Positions 28,969-37,929 of a DNA stretch of 64,000 bases are shown piece after piece (the first letter of the stretch is position 1; every line of letters starts with the position of its first letter). Position numbers and translations under genes: made by a program. Source of the stretch: Lactiplantibacillus plantarum EGD-AQ4 (GTDB taxonomy: Bacteria; Bacillota; Bacilli; Lactobacillales; Lactobacillaceae). The stretch covers positions 1 to 64,000 of the forward strand of contig NZ_AVAQ01000050.1 of assembly GCF_000463075.2 (NCBI RefSeq), written 5' to 3'. The notes beneath the pieces are model-generated. The model was not told where the DNA came from, ran no database searches, and was given only the letters and a program-made list of their open reading frames with translations.

Positions 28969-30474
28969 TTACATTCCTGGCATCCAGACGTCTTCGGGTT
29001 TGACCCCTTGCTCTTCAGCGAAGGCATTCCGTAACGTGTCCATATCCATTAAATGATAGGTTTGTGGATGTTCTGGGTCGTAAGATTCGATTTGGGCCAT
29101 CATCCCACCATCTTCGTGTTCGATGATGTGGCAGTGATACATGTAGACCCCGGTCAATTCAAACTTGACCTTGATACGAACCGTCTCACCAGGGTTGACA
29201 CCTACCGTATCTTTCAAACCATGTTCGTTTGGATAGACCGGACCGCCATTTCTGGATAACACGGTAAACTGGGTCCCGTGGACATGGAATGGGTGAACCA
29301 TACCATTTTCGGTACTATTCGTATTCCGGATTTCCCAAATGGCAACGTCGCCAACCTTTTGACGGGCATCGATCCGTTCCATGTCGAACTTCTTGCCGTT
29401 GAGCGCAACTTCATCGTCCATCCCGTCCATCGTGATCTTCCGAACAGGCAAGTCAGCGGTTGGAGCTTCGTCTGGAATATCGACTAAGTGGTCTGGCAAC
29501 GTGGTATCGTCTGGTTCAAAGGCTTTGATTCTGAAGCGGCATAGTGGTGTGTCGTCAGTCATCAAGGTTACTTCATCACCTGGTTGATATTTACCAAAGT
29601 CGACCACGATTTCATCACGTTCGGCACAGGTCATCATCACTTTGGTCATATAGACGGGTGCTGGTAAAATGCCCCCATCAGAACCAACTTGTGCAAATTC
29701 CAAGTCATCGTTAAAGTGCAACCGCCATTCACGCCGGTTGGAACCGTCTAAGATCCGTAGCCGAACGCGTTGAGTGGTGACATCAAAGTATGGGTTGACC
29801 GTCCCGTTAACTAAGGCAGTATGACCTTGAACCCCATCAGGATCGTAGTCGGCACGGTAATCAAATTGATTATCTTCATGGAATTCACGATCTTGTAGCA
29901 CCATTGGAATATCATCGACCCCGTAGTTGCGTGGTAATGGCAACTGGTCTTCGACGTCATCCTTGATAATGACCATCGTTGCGAGCCCTTTCCAAACTTG
30001 GGTTGCCGTTGATGGACATGGATGAGCATGTAGCCAAGTGGTTGCGGCGGGTTGATGTACCTTAAAATCAATGTGATTCGTCTGCCCCGGATAAACGGGT
30101 GCATGACAGCCACCATCCGTAATTGGCCCGGGAACGTTCAATCCGTGCCAGTGGAACGTGGTTAATTCTGGGAGTTTGTTCTGTAAGTCAATATGGGTCT
30201 GCTTACCATTCCGAAAAACGATGGTCTGACCTAAAAAGCCTGCATTGTAGCCCCAAGTCTTGGTCTTCTTACCCGGCAAGAACTGGGTTTCACTCTCCTG
30301 GGCCGTGACCGTATAATAGTCATCCGTATCGGTCTGACGGTCCGGTTGCAACAACGGCGGAATCGCTAACGGCTGTGGGTCGACTTTCGGAGTCACTAAC
30401 GGAATATAGCCACCGTCATGTGTATTGTAAGCAGGTTCATCAAAAAAATAATCAGTATAGACTTTTTTTGCCAT
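28969..30474 (-). CDS. Multicopper oxidase (laccase-like)
   Basis: A 501-residue three-cupredoxin oxidase with all copper motifs: FHWHGLNVPG, WLHAHPCP, HPFHVHGTQF, and MYHCHIIEHEDGGMM near the C terminus (HCHxxxHxxxxM, type 1 copper with Met). It should oxidise phenols, amines or metal ions while reducing O2 to water. There is no signal peptide or Tat motif, so it is cytoplasmic. Related L. plantarum enzymes have been described as laccases that degrade biogenic amines (family knowledge). Monocistronic, with its own terminator. Confidence 0.92.
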   Translation of the reverse strand: MAKKVYTDYFFDEPAYNTHDGGYIPLVTPKVDPQPLAIPPLLQPDRQTDTDDYYTVTAQESETQFLPGKKTKTWGYNAGFLGQTIVFRNGKQTHIDLQNKLPELTTFHWHGLNVPGPITDGGCHAPVYPGQTNHIDFKVHQPAATTWLHAHPCPSTATQVWKGLATMVIIKDDVEDQLPLPRNYGVDDIPMVLQDREFHEDNQFDYRADYDPDGVQGHTALVNGTVNPYFDVTTQRVRLRILDGSNRREWRLHFNDDLEFAQVGSDGGILPAPVYMTKVMMTCAERDEIVVDFGKYQPGDEVTLMTDDTPLCRFRIKAFEPDDTTLPDHLVDIPDEAPTADLPVRKITMDGMDDEVALNGKKFDMERIDARQKVGDVAIWEIRNTNSTENGMVHPFHVHGTQFTVLSRNGGPVYPNEHGLKDTVGVNPGETVRIKVKFELTGVYMYHCHIIEHEDGGMMAQIESYDPEHPQTYHLMDMDTLRNAFAEEQGVKPEDVWMPGM

Positions 30475-30614
30475 CTTGACATCCCCTTATATCGTTAAAG
30501 TTACTAAATTAAAAATGGTGGCGCTTTTACACGTCACCTTCAGTTTAGAATTATTTTAAAAGAGTGTCAAACTCGATTGCGCACTAGTAAAGATAATCTG
30601 GTGTGTATTTTGTT

Positions 30615-30662
30615 AGTTAATTGTTAGGTCGGACTAGGACGCGTCCCCCGCTGACGAACAGC
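30615..30662 (+). repeat. A/C element fragment (module A end only)
   Basis: Contains GTCGGACTAGGACGCGTCCC and GCTGACGAACAGCAATC, the outer end of module A in plus orientation. Confidence 0.6.
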
Positions 30663-30687
30663 AATCTAAATAACGAGCTATTCGTCC

Positions 30688-31356
30688 TTAAAACAGTGCT
30701 CGCACGGTGTTAGTGGCTGCATCGCCTAGCCAGGCATTCGTCACTAGCCGGTCAAAATAACTAGTCTCAACTACGCCAGCTAGCGTCGCTAACGCGGTAT
30801 TGAGCGTTGGTAAGTTGGCATAGGTTGGGAAATGACAGTCGATTAAGAGGTTGCCACTGTCAGTTAATGTGAAGCCGTCGCGGTTCTCAGCGGTCCGAAT
30901 AGTTGCTTGACCACCAAGGTCGCTGACACTGCGCATCACTAATGATAGCGCGCCCGGTAAGACTTCCAGTACGAGTGGCGTTTTGATATCAAACTGGTCG
31001 ACTAAGCGGTCCTGCATCGTCAGTAGCCAGTATTCATCCGCCAGACTGGCAATAATTTTTTCATTCGCATGAATCCCACCACCACTCTTGAGGGCATTGC
31101 CGTGATGGTCCAACTGATCACAGCCGTCAAAAGCAATATCAACGCGGTCGCAATAGGCCGTATCGACGACCGTATAGCCTAATACTGTGGCCAATTGACG
31201 TGTCGTGGGCGACGGGGTCACGACCGTAATGTCATTGACCAGGTTGGCCGCTTCCTTGACGAGTTCCCCCACGGTCGTGCCGCCACCAAAACCTACTACC
31301 ATCTGCGGTTTGATTAGCGTGAGCGCCTGCTGAACGATTGCTTGTTTGATCGTCAT
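30688..31356 (-). CDS. rpiA: Ribose-5-phosphate isomerase A
   Basis: A 222-residue enzyme interconverting ribose 5-phosphate and ribulose 5-phosphate. Motifs: FGGGTTVGELV, DGCDQ (active-site Asp) and KSGGGIHANEK (catalytic Lys and Glu). Length is normal for the family. The start at 31356 follows GGAAGG; the reading to 31371 has no ribosome site. It may be one of several rpiA copies, as is common in pentose-using lactobacilli. Confidence 0.9.
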   Translation of the reverse strand: MTIKQAIVQQALTLIKPQMVVGFGGGTTVGELVKEAANLVNDITVVTPSPTTRQLATVLGYTVVDTAYCDRVDIAFDGCDQLDHHGNALKSGGGIHANEKIIASLADEYWLLTMQDRLVDQFDIKTPLVLEVLPGALSLVMRSVSDLGGQATIRTAENRDGFTLTDSGNLLIDCHFPTYANLPTLNTALATLAGVVETSYFDRLVTNAWLGDAATNTVRALF

Positions 31357-31549
31357 CTGAAATCCTTCCATTCATCATAAGATGTTTTAATCATAGCACG
31401 CGATAACCTATTTAACTAACTGCTGGCGACTAAAAAATGAGGAATTTCCGCATTAATCCGAACGATTGAGTAGGTCTTCTCCAGGTTGTCGGTTTAAAAT
31501 ACAATCATTGATGGCGACCTTCGTTTTTGGGGGAAAGAGGGTTACAACA

Positions 31550-32113
31550 ATGAAACGTAAATATCGCGCAAAGTTAGGTTTAACAACGTTAACGATTATC
31601 GTCGGAATTGGACTGACTCCAATTGCCAACGCCAAGTCAATTGCGACGCCAATCTCACGTAGTCGGTGGCCGCACGCGCAGGTTACCTATGTCATTCAGG
31701 CGTCTGCTTCCGAGCGGCGCGTTTATCAAGCAGCGATTCGCGCTTGGAATGCTACCGGTCAATTCAAATTCGTTCAGGGGACCACTGCTCACCATCAAGT
31801 GACACTGGGAACGAGTAATGCTACGACCGGACAATATTATCGTCTGGCCGGTATCACGTTTTCTACCGGATATCCTAATGGCTACTATACGAAAGCCCAA
31901 GTCTATCTATTAACTCGCAATTTCACACGCTACCATTACTCCTATTCAGATCAGGTGCACGTGGCGGAACACGAACTCGGCCATACGATTGGCCTCGAAC
32001 ACAGCCGTAATCGCCACAGTGTCATGCTTGCCGATAATCGTTATAACGGCATCAGCAGTGCGGACAGTACCGCTGTCCGGTTGCGCTACCGATTACCAGT
32101 AGGCAGGCTGTAA
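31550..32113 (+). CDS. Secreted matrixin-type zinc metalloprotease
   Basis: A 187-residue protein. A basic N terminus and hydrophobic core (about residues 8-22) with ANA-KS form a signal peptide. The catalytic site is HELGHTIGLEHS (HExxHxxGxxH), followed by a Met-turn SVMLAD, which defines metzincins of the matrixin clan. Expected to act outside the cell; substrate unknown. No propeptide cysteine switch is evident. The start at 31550 follows AGAGGG; the reading from 31466 adds a non-signal N terminus. Confidence 0.85.
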   Translation: MKRKYRAKLGLTTLTIIVGIGLTPIANAKSIATPISRSRWPHAQVTYVIQASASERRVYQAAIRAWNATGQFKFVQGTTAHHQVTLGTSNATTGQYYRLAGITFSTGYPNGYYTKAQVYLLTRNFTRYHYSYSDQVHVAEHELGHTIGLEHSRNRHSVMLADNRYNGISSADSTAVRLRYRLPVGRL

Positions 32114-32206
32114 GGCAAAGTTGTCAATCTAACAACTAGGTTTGCCATTGATGCCTTGGGTATGGTGACCCCACTTTGGTTATCCTTAATCAACACAATA
32201 CCCGAG

Positions 32207-32236
32207 AAGGTCCCGATGATGAGTTGGGACCTTTTT
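32207..32236 (+). terminator. Terminator of the matrixin gene
   Basis: AAGGTCCC and GGGACCTT flank an 11-nt loop, followed by TTTTT. Confidence 0.8.
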
Positions 32237-32297
32237 AGTGCCGGTTGCGATGCGCCATGAAAATTCAAGACGAGCTGCCATTTGGCCATGAATTGCG

Positions 32298-32470
32298 GCA
32301 AACAGGTGCATGTGACTTAGCTATGGATTGTGTAAGCAAGTGTACGCAACTTTGCTACGAATTACTGCAAACAGGTGCACGTTGGCTTTGCTATGAATTG
32401 TTGCAAACAGGTGCACGTGACTTAGCTACGGATTGCTGCAAACAGGTGCACGTTGGTTTAGTACTGTCAT
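32298..32470. repeat. 35-bp tandem repeat, about 5 copies
   Basis: Units start at 32298, 32332, 32367, 32403 and 32438 with GCAAACAGGTGCACGT and a second half ending CTACGGATTG; spacing is 34-36 bp. The second copy is the most diverged. Intergenic, between the matrixin gene and the small membrane protein gene. Confidence 0.85.
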
Positions 32471-32553
32471 AACGAGGAGAATGGCAGTCGACGACACACT
32501 TGCCAGCGTAGTACTGACATCATGCCGCGACCCCGTCAACTGATCAGTGCGCA

Positions 32554-32596
32554 AAAAAACACCTTGAAACAAGTTCAATACTCGTTTCAAGGTGCT
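32554..32596 (-). terminator. Leftward terminator
   Basis: CACCTTGAAAC and its partner GTTTCAAGGTG enclose a short loop, with seven Ts on the minus strand. Confidence 0.85.
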
Positions 32597-32603
32597 CTAC
32601 AGA

Positions 32604-32873
32604 TTAGCTGCGTAGTAAATAGCCGTAACTTCCTAAAATAATAATGACATATCCAGTCGCCATAGCTAATGCTAGTAGCATGCCACTCCCAGGTTGCCAG
32701 CCGCGGTGATGACAAAAAGTCAAACAGCCACTGGTCAACAACATGAGTGCCAGCGCCGCCGCAACGACCCCGAGTAACTGTCCCCATTGACCTAGCAAGG
32801 CACAGCCCACTCCCAAGATCGTCGCGACGATAATCACTAACCATCGCTGACGGTTTGTTAATTGTCGGCGCAT
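32604..32873 (-). CDS. Small membrane protein, three TM segments
   Basis: An 89-residue protein with hydrophobic spans near residues 12-28, 32-50 and 65-84 and a basic start (MRRQLTNRQRW). Chosen over an overlapping 97-residue reading, which is hydrophilic and lacks a family pattern. GGTGGG lies upstream. Function unknown. A terminator follows directly. Confidence 0.65.
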   Translation of the reverse strand: MRRQLTNRQRWLVIIVATILGVGCALLGQWGQLLGVVAAALALMLLTSGCLTFCHHRGWQPGSGMLLALAMATGYVIIILGSYGYLLRS

Positions 32874-32976
32874 ATTTCATCCCACCATATAGTTAATGCA
32901 GTCAACGTTCTGCTTAGTAAAATTTTAACATTTTGGGAGATATTTGCCAAACAAGACAATTAACAACCGACACTTT

Positions 32977-33936
32977 TTAGGCTTGTTGACGTTTTTGGAC
33001 GGATTGTTCACTTAAAACGTCGTCAAACGCGTGGAATTTCTCAATGATCGTATCCGCTGAATTCCGGAACTTCGCTTGTTCGTCTTCAGTCAAGGCCAAG
33101 GTCGTCACACTTTCAACGCCATCCTTGCCAATAATCGCTGGTTGACCGACATAGGTGCCAAACGTCTCGCTATATGCAGAGACTGGACAAGCTAACCGTG
33201 CATTGGCGAAGACGGCTTCACTTAACTTGACCGCACAAGTTGCGATGGCAAAGCTCGTGTAGCCTTTGCCAGAGTGAACGGCCCAGCCACCATGTCGTGC
33301 GGCAGCTTCCAGTGCATCCAAATCTAAGTGATACTTGTCGACTAATGACGTGATTGGAATACCATTCACTTGAACCGTTGACCAAGCGCTGAATTGAGAT
33401 TCGCCATGTTCGCCATAGACGTAACCACTGATATTCTTCGGGTCACAATCAAATGCTTCTGCGACGACTTTTTGCATCCGCGCCGTATCAAGGAAAGTCC
33501 CCGTCCCGAAGACTTGTTGCCGGGATAATCCGGTCGCACGCTGGAAATAATGCGTGATAGCATCACACGGATTCATCGTGTCAATCACCACACCATCGAA
33601 CTTCGTGGCTTTAACCTTAGGCGCAATGTCCTGCACGATTTGCTTGGTATATTCAAACTCCGCCCAGCGGTTACCAGACGCATGGTCAAGGGCGTGAATA
33701 TTGCCACTAGTCACGAATAAAATATCGGTATCGTCTAATTCATGGTAATCATTGATTTTAATGATCGTCCGACTATCTAATCGGGCTTGAGCATCCTGTA
33801 AATCTAATTGTTCCGCGCGAGCCTTACCGACATTCGTATCAATTAAAATTAATTCATCCGCAATCCCTTTACAAACCAATGTATAAGCAATCGTTGCACC
33901 AACGTGACCGACCCCAATAATCGCATATTTCCGCAT
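32977..33936 (-). CDS. hicD: L-2-hydroxyisocaproate dehydrogenase-type LDH-family enzyme
   Basis: A 319-residue NAD-dependent 2-hydroxyacid dehydrogenase. Cofactor motif GVGHVGAT (residues 8-15), FGTGTFLDTARM with the substrate-binding Arg, and YGEHGESQF with the catalytic His. Sequence is closer to L-HicDH than to true lactate dehydrogenase (for example the DAQARLD and GEHG-S-QF-AWSTVQVNG segments). It reduces branched 2-keto acids to hydroxy acids, linking amino acid breakdown and redox balance. Confidence 0.85.
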   Translation of the reverse strand: MRKYAIIGVGHVGATIAYTLVCKGIADELILIDTNVGKARAEQLDLQDAQARLDSRTIIKINDYHELDDTDILFVTSGNIHALDHASGNRWAEFEYTKQIVQDIAPKVKATKFDGVVIDTMNPCDAITHYFQRATGLSRQQVFGTGTFLDTARMQKVVAEAFDCDPKNISGYVYGEHGESQFSAWSTVQVNGIPITSLVDKYHLDLDALEAAARHGGWAVHSGKGYTSFAIATCAVKLSEAVFANARLACPVSAYSETFGTYVGQPAIIGKDGVESVTTLALTEDEQAKFRNSADTIIEKFHAFDDVLSEQSVQKRQQA

Positions 33937-34593
33937 AAGCTGAACCTCCGTGTTTTAATTATTAAGAATATTATGTAACGTCTCATCATTCTTTAATTTA
34001 TGTGGTGATAACTTTACTGCTGGATTCCCATAACGTCAATCCATGAAAACGGTTCAACTTTAAAATCATCATTATCTTAATGAATTTTCCAGCTTTTATG
34101 CAGTAACTCACGAGATTGGCTTAATATAATTAACTTTCGTGGCTGATTCAGCCGATTGGTCGGTTTTCAAACTTGACTGTGGTTCGGCTTGTCCGGGCGG
34201 GGCTCCCAGGCTAGAATAAGACTCATTTTTGAAATTACGCAGTGGTCTTCTGCGTGAGTTCAAATCGATGTCCGCTCTGTTCCAGCGTTGTCAGCCAGCC
34301 TCGGAGGTCGGAATCGGGCGCGCCTCCGCTGACGAACAGCAATCCAACTCGGGCTATTTCCCAGCGGGCCTAAGCTGGCGGTTTTTGAAAATTGGCACCT
34401 TTCAGTCATACCTCACGACCAATTAATCAGCACGATACATAAATGTAATATAATCTAACATCTCTGGTTATCATTGCCCTCTCTCGCCCTTTTGTATGTT
34501 TGGAATTTAACCTAAATATAAAAAAGTAGTGCGTCCATTAATAATCAATGTTATAATTCCTAACATCAAATGGTATGGATAGGGGTTGGGAGT
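33937..34593. other. Gene-free interval between hicD and amtB
   Basis: It holds the A/C element fragment at 34145-34395 and, near 34551, a TTATAAT sequence that could be the amtB -10 box. I see no gene here. Confidence 0.5.
34145..34395 (+). repeat. A/C element fragment (module A)
   Basis: In plus orientation: AGAATAAGACTCATTTTTGA, GCAGTGGTCTTCTGCGTGAG, TTCAAATCGATGTCCGCTCT, ending GCTGACGAACAGCAATCC. The same order, reversed, is seen at 16535-16730. Confidence 0.75.
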
Positions 34594-35910
34594 ATGAACG
34601 CTGCAAATTCAACGTTTTTAGTTTTATCTAGTATATTGGTATTATTCATGACACCCGGATTGGCCTTCTTCTATGGTGGGCTGGTCTCCAAACGTAACGT
34701 TGTTAACACGATGCTATCAGTCTTCATGATTTGTGGCCTGGCAATTCTCTTATGGCTAGCTTTTGGTTACTCACTGTCGTTCTCCGGTGATATTGGTGGC
34801 GTGGTCGGCAACTTCAAAGCACTGTGGCTACACGGTGTCGACTTAACTGCACTGACGGCCACTAAGATTCCAAACGGCTTATACCTGATTTTCCAAATGA
34901 TGTTCGCCATTATTACACCGGCCCTATTTGTGGGAGCCGTCGTGGGGCGGATTCGTTTCAAATTCCTACTGACCTTCATTATCTTCTGGTCACTACTGAT
35001 CTACTACCCAATGGTTCACATGGTGTGGGATAACGGGTTGCTTGCGAAACTCGGCGTAATCGACTTCGCCGGCGGAACGGTTGTCCATATCAATGCCGGA
35101 ATTACCGCGTTAGTCCTCTCCGCCTTTTTAGGTGCTCGGCACAAATATGGCAAGGACGCAACGCAGCACTACAATATTTTATGGGTCTTACTCGGAACGG
35201 CGATTCTGTGGATCGGCTGGTACGGATTCAATGCCGGCTCCGCATTAGCAATGAATGACATCGCGATTCAGGCCTTCCTGACCACGACAGTTGCGACTGC
35301 GACTTCCATGATGACTTGGATGGTCGTTGATATGCTGACCAAGGGCAAACCAACCCTCGTTGGCGTCTGTACCGGGACCCTGTGTGGGTTAGTCGGTATT
35401 ACACCAGCTTGTGGGTACGTCACCGTCTCTGGGGCTTTCTGGATTGGCCTGGTTGCGACCCTCACTAGTTACGGTTTCATCACGTTTATCAAACCACGCT
35501 TGGGCATTGACGACGCCCTCGATGCGTTTGGTTGCCACGGGGTCTCTGGGATGGTCGGCAGTATCATGACTGGACTCTTCGCCAGCAAAGCCGTTAACAG
35601 TTCTATCTCACTCAACGGTCTGTTCTATGGTGGCGGCTTCAAGTTATTCGGCCTACAACTACTGGCAACCGCGTTTACCATCATCTTTACCACCATCGCT
35701 TGCATCGTCATTATCGTGCTATTGAAACGGGTCATTAGGATGCGCGTTGACGAACAAGAAGAAGAACTTGGGTTAGACCAAGGCGAACACGGCGAAGTTG
35801 CCGATTATACGGTTCAGATGAGTCACGAATTAACGAATATCCAACACCACAGTGATGAATTCCGCGGACAACTCGCGCAATTGCTGAATAAACAGGAACG
35901 GTTCCGTTAG
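34594..35910 (+). CDS. amtB: Ammonium transporter
   Basis: A 438-residue Amt-family channel with 11 TM segments. Signature regions: FFYGGLVSKRNV near the start, FAGGTVVHINAG (first pore His) and GCHGVSGMVGS (second pore His). Conducts ammonium or ammonia into the cell. An acidic cytoplasmic tail of about 60 residues (EEELGLDQGEHG...) follows the last TM. No glnK gene is adjacent, unlike in many bacteria. The start at 34594 follows GGGG. Confidence 0.93.
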   Translation: MNAANSTFLVLSSILVLFMTPGLAFFYGGLVSKRNVVNTMLSVFMICGLAILLWLAFGYSLSFSGDIGGVVGNFKALWLHGVDLTALTATKIPNGLYLIFQMMFAIITPALFVGAVVGRIRFKFLLTFIIFWSLLIYYPMVHMVWDNGLLAKLGVIDFAGGTVVHINAGITALVLSAFLGARHKYGKDATQHYNILWVLLGTAILWIGWYGFNAGSALAMNDIAIQAFLTTTVATATSMMTWMVVDMLTKGKPTLVGVCTGTLCGLVGITPACGYVTVSGAFWIGLVATLTSYGFITFIKPRLGIDDALDAFGCHGVSGMVGSIMTGLFASKAVNSSISLNGLFYGGGFKLFGLQLLATAFTIIFTTIACIVIIVLLKRVIRMRVDEQEEELGLDQGEHGEVADYTVQMSHELTNIQHHSDEFRGQLAQLLNKQERFR

Positions 35911-35919
35911 CGGCGCCTT

Positions 35920-36137
35920 CAAACTTGCTAAAAACGAGCCCTCGTCAGGTTCTGTTTCAAACTCACTGAAAACGGCCAATCGTTATATTCGGTTGCAAAC
36001 TCACCGAAAACGGCCGCTCATTAGATTCGGTTGCAAACTCATTGAAAATGGCCAATCGCTATATTCTGTTGCAAACTCATAAAAAACAGCTGCCCATTAG
36101 ATTCGGTTTCAAATTCGCTGCACATGGGCGCTACTCG
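35920..36137. repeat. 38-bp tandem repeat, about 6 copies
   Basis: CAAACTCACTGAAAACGGCC-type units start at 35920, 35958, 35996, 36034, 36072 and 36110, an exact 38-bp period. Copies 2 and 4 resemble each other more than their neighbours, and so do copies 3 and 5, suggesting a 76-bp higher-order duplication. Confidence 0.92.
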
Positions 36138-36159
36138 TTTTTTTGCCACACTAAATACT

Positions 36160-36214
36160 AACTAAAAAGTCATGCTTCAGAAGGCGGTGATCCGCTTTTC
36201 TGAAACATGACTTT
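36160..36214. terminator. Bidirectional terminator
   Basis: AAAAAGTCATG...TTCAGAA pairs with TTCTGAA...CATGACTTTTT. Lies between amtB and the small membrane protein gene, serving both. Confidence 0.85.
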
Positions 36215-36220
36215 TTGGGC

Positions 36221-36493
36221 TTACTGGCGTTTTGACTTGCTGTCTTTGATGAAGAAGTACCCAAATACCAACATGACGCCGATAATCGGAACATCTAGCG
36301 CGTTGATGGGATGCTCAAATTGTGGCCCGGCCGCGAGCACCAATATGACGACAAAGCACATCCCAATTAGCCACCAGCCGTATTTCTGGAAGAAACGGAT
36401 AAAAGCACTGTCTGGGAACTTATATTTGATATATTGCAGCACTAATATTAGCAGTACATAAGCCGCAACACTGTATGGTAATGGGAGATCCAT
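36221..36493 (-). CDS. Small membrane protein, three TM segments
   Basis: A 90-residue protein with hydrophobic spans at about 8-24, 39-56 and 66-82 and a basic, KDSKSKRQ tail. AAGGGGTG lies upstream of the ATG. Unknown function, no motif recognised. Confidence 0.7.
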   Translation of the reverse strand: MDLPLPYSVAAYVLLILVLQYIKYKFPDSAFIRFFQKYGWWLIGMCFVVILVLAAGPQFEHPINALDVPIIGVMLVFGYFFIKDSKSKRQ

Positions 36494-36825
36494 CGCATGA
36501 CACCCCTTTTCTAATGCCGAGCAACAAATAGTCTAATGCTTATCGTTAATATAACCTGATTACAGTAACACTGCCACTAAACAAATCTCAATCAGTTCGA
36601 AATCAGCTGAAAAATTGATGTTTGTTATTCAGCTGTTTTCCTATCAAACTGTTAACACAATCCAGACATTGCACCTCCCTGAAGCCAACGATTGAAGTCG
36701 CTACAACCGCATGCAGCAATTGCATTGACGCACCCCGCGCCATTAGCGTAAAAAATATGGGTGATTGCTTTTGCAATCACCCATATTTTGATTTAGCAGC
36801 TAATCCAGTCGCTTGTAGATCGGCA
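36494..36825. other. Gene-free interval downstream of tagH
   Basis: Only the strong terminator at 36751-36789 is recognisable. Confidence 0.5.
36751..36789. terminator. Terminator of tagGH
   Basis: AAAATATGGGTGATTGC and its complement flank a 4-nt loop; A and T tracts on both sides. Confidence 0.9.
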
Positions 36826-37917
36826 TCAGTTATTATTGAATAAAACCGACTGACTCTTAATATAGTGGTCAACTGGATGTAACAGTACCGTCGGATTCTC
36901 AATTGCGGACGTAAACGAATGCCCCGAAATGTTGACGAGTCCAGTAAAGATGAACAATAGGATTGCCACCCACATCACGATTTTGGTCGTGACCGTCATC
37001 TTTTCTGGCAAGATCTGCTTGTACAGCGTCCGGTGAACATCCCGACTAATCGCTTGCTTGCTCTTATCGCTATCTTTAGCACGTTCTTCGACTAATTGAC
37101 GCTCATAAGCTTCAATATCAAAATCCGCTTGCTCTTTCTTCTTAGCGACTTGGTACTTCTTACGATAAGCGGCCGTTTGTGCTTTGAAGTCCTTAGAGAA
37201 TTTCCGGTAATGGCCGACCGTTTCCTTGGTATCACCGACTTCAAGTAGGTCACCAAAGTGCATCCAAGCCACCCGGTCACATAGTAATTCAACTTGGCGC
37301 AAGTTATGGCTGACGAAGATAATCGTCTTGCCTTGCTTCTTGAATTCCATGATTTTATCCACACACTTTTGATAGAAAGTATCATCACCAACGGATAACG
37401 CTTCATCAATAATCATGATATCTGGATTGATGTGAACCGCGATGGCAAAGCCTAACCGCGACCGCATCCCAGTTGAGTAGTCTTTAACGGGTTGACCAAT
37501 AAAATCACCGATATCCGCAAAATCAACGATATCATCACGGACTTCTTGGATTTCCTTAATACTCAAGCCTTGCATGAGCCCTTTTAAACGAATGTTTTCA
37601 TCACCCGTCAAGTTCCACTTAAGACCGGCACCAATCGAGATAATCGACGTGTCACCATGCACATCGACCGTCCCCGTCGTTTGAGGAATGATTCCCGAAA
37701 TGATGTTGGAAATGGTCGACTTACCAGAACCATTGATCCCAATAATCCCGAGTGCTTCCCCGGGTTTGACATTCAGGCTGACCCCTTTAAGTGACCAGAA
37801 CCGTGGGACTTCAACGTTACCAATGTTAAAAAAGTGTTTTAACTTATCATTGTTACTACGATATAAATCATATTCTTTAGTGACATTATGCAATTCAACT
37901 TTATATTGGTTTTCCAT
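36826..37917 (-). CDS. tagH: Teichoic acid export ATP-binding protein TagH
   Basis: A 363-residue ABC ATPase that drives wall teichoic acid across the membrane with TagG. Walker A GINGSGKST near residue 62, signature YSTGMRSRLGF, Walker B IMIIDEAL. After the ATPase domain come a charged, coiled-coil-like linker (about 225-310) and one TM segment near 318-335, as in other Firmicute TagH proteins. It follows tagG by 12 nt. Confidence 0.92.
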   Translation of the reverse strand: MENQYKVELHNVTKEYDLYRSNNDKLKHFFNIGNVEVPRFWSLKGVSLNVKPGEALGIIGINGSGKSTISNIISGIIPQTTGTVDVHGDTSIISIGAGLKWNLTGDENIRLKGLMQGLSIKEIQEVRDDIVDFADIGDFIGQPVKDYSTGMRSRLGFAIAVHINPDIMIIDEALSVGDDTFYQKCVDKIMEFKKQGKTIIFVSHNLRQVELLCDRVAWMHFGDLLEVGDTKETVGHYRKFSKDFKAQTAAYRKKYQVAKKKEQADFDIEAYERQLVEERAKDSDKSKQAISRDVHRTLYKQILPEKMTVTTKIVMWVAILLFIFTGLVNISGHSFTSAIENPTVLLHPVDHYIKSQSVLFNNN

Positions 37918-37929
37918 CAGTTCCGCCTC

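Noticed and set aside
32587-32880. 97-codon minus frame overlapping the small membrane protein
   Set aside because: The 89-residue frame has a hydrophobic three-TM pattern and a better start; the other is hydrophilic with no pattern.
35920-36137. CRISPR array (period 38 bp)
   Set aside because: Whole 38-bp units repeat without unique spacers, and no cas genes are nearby.
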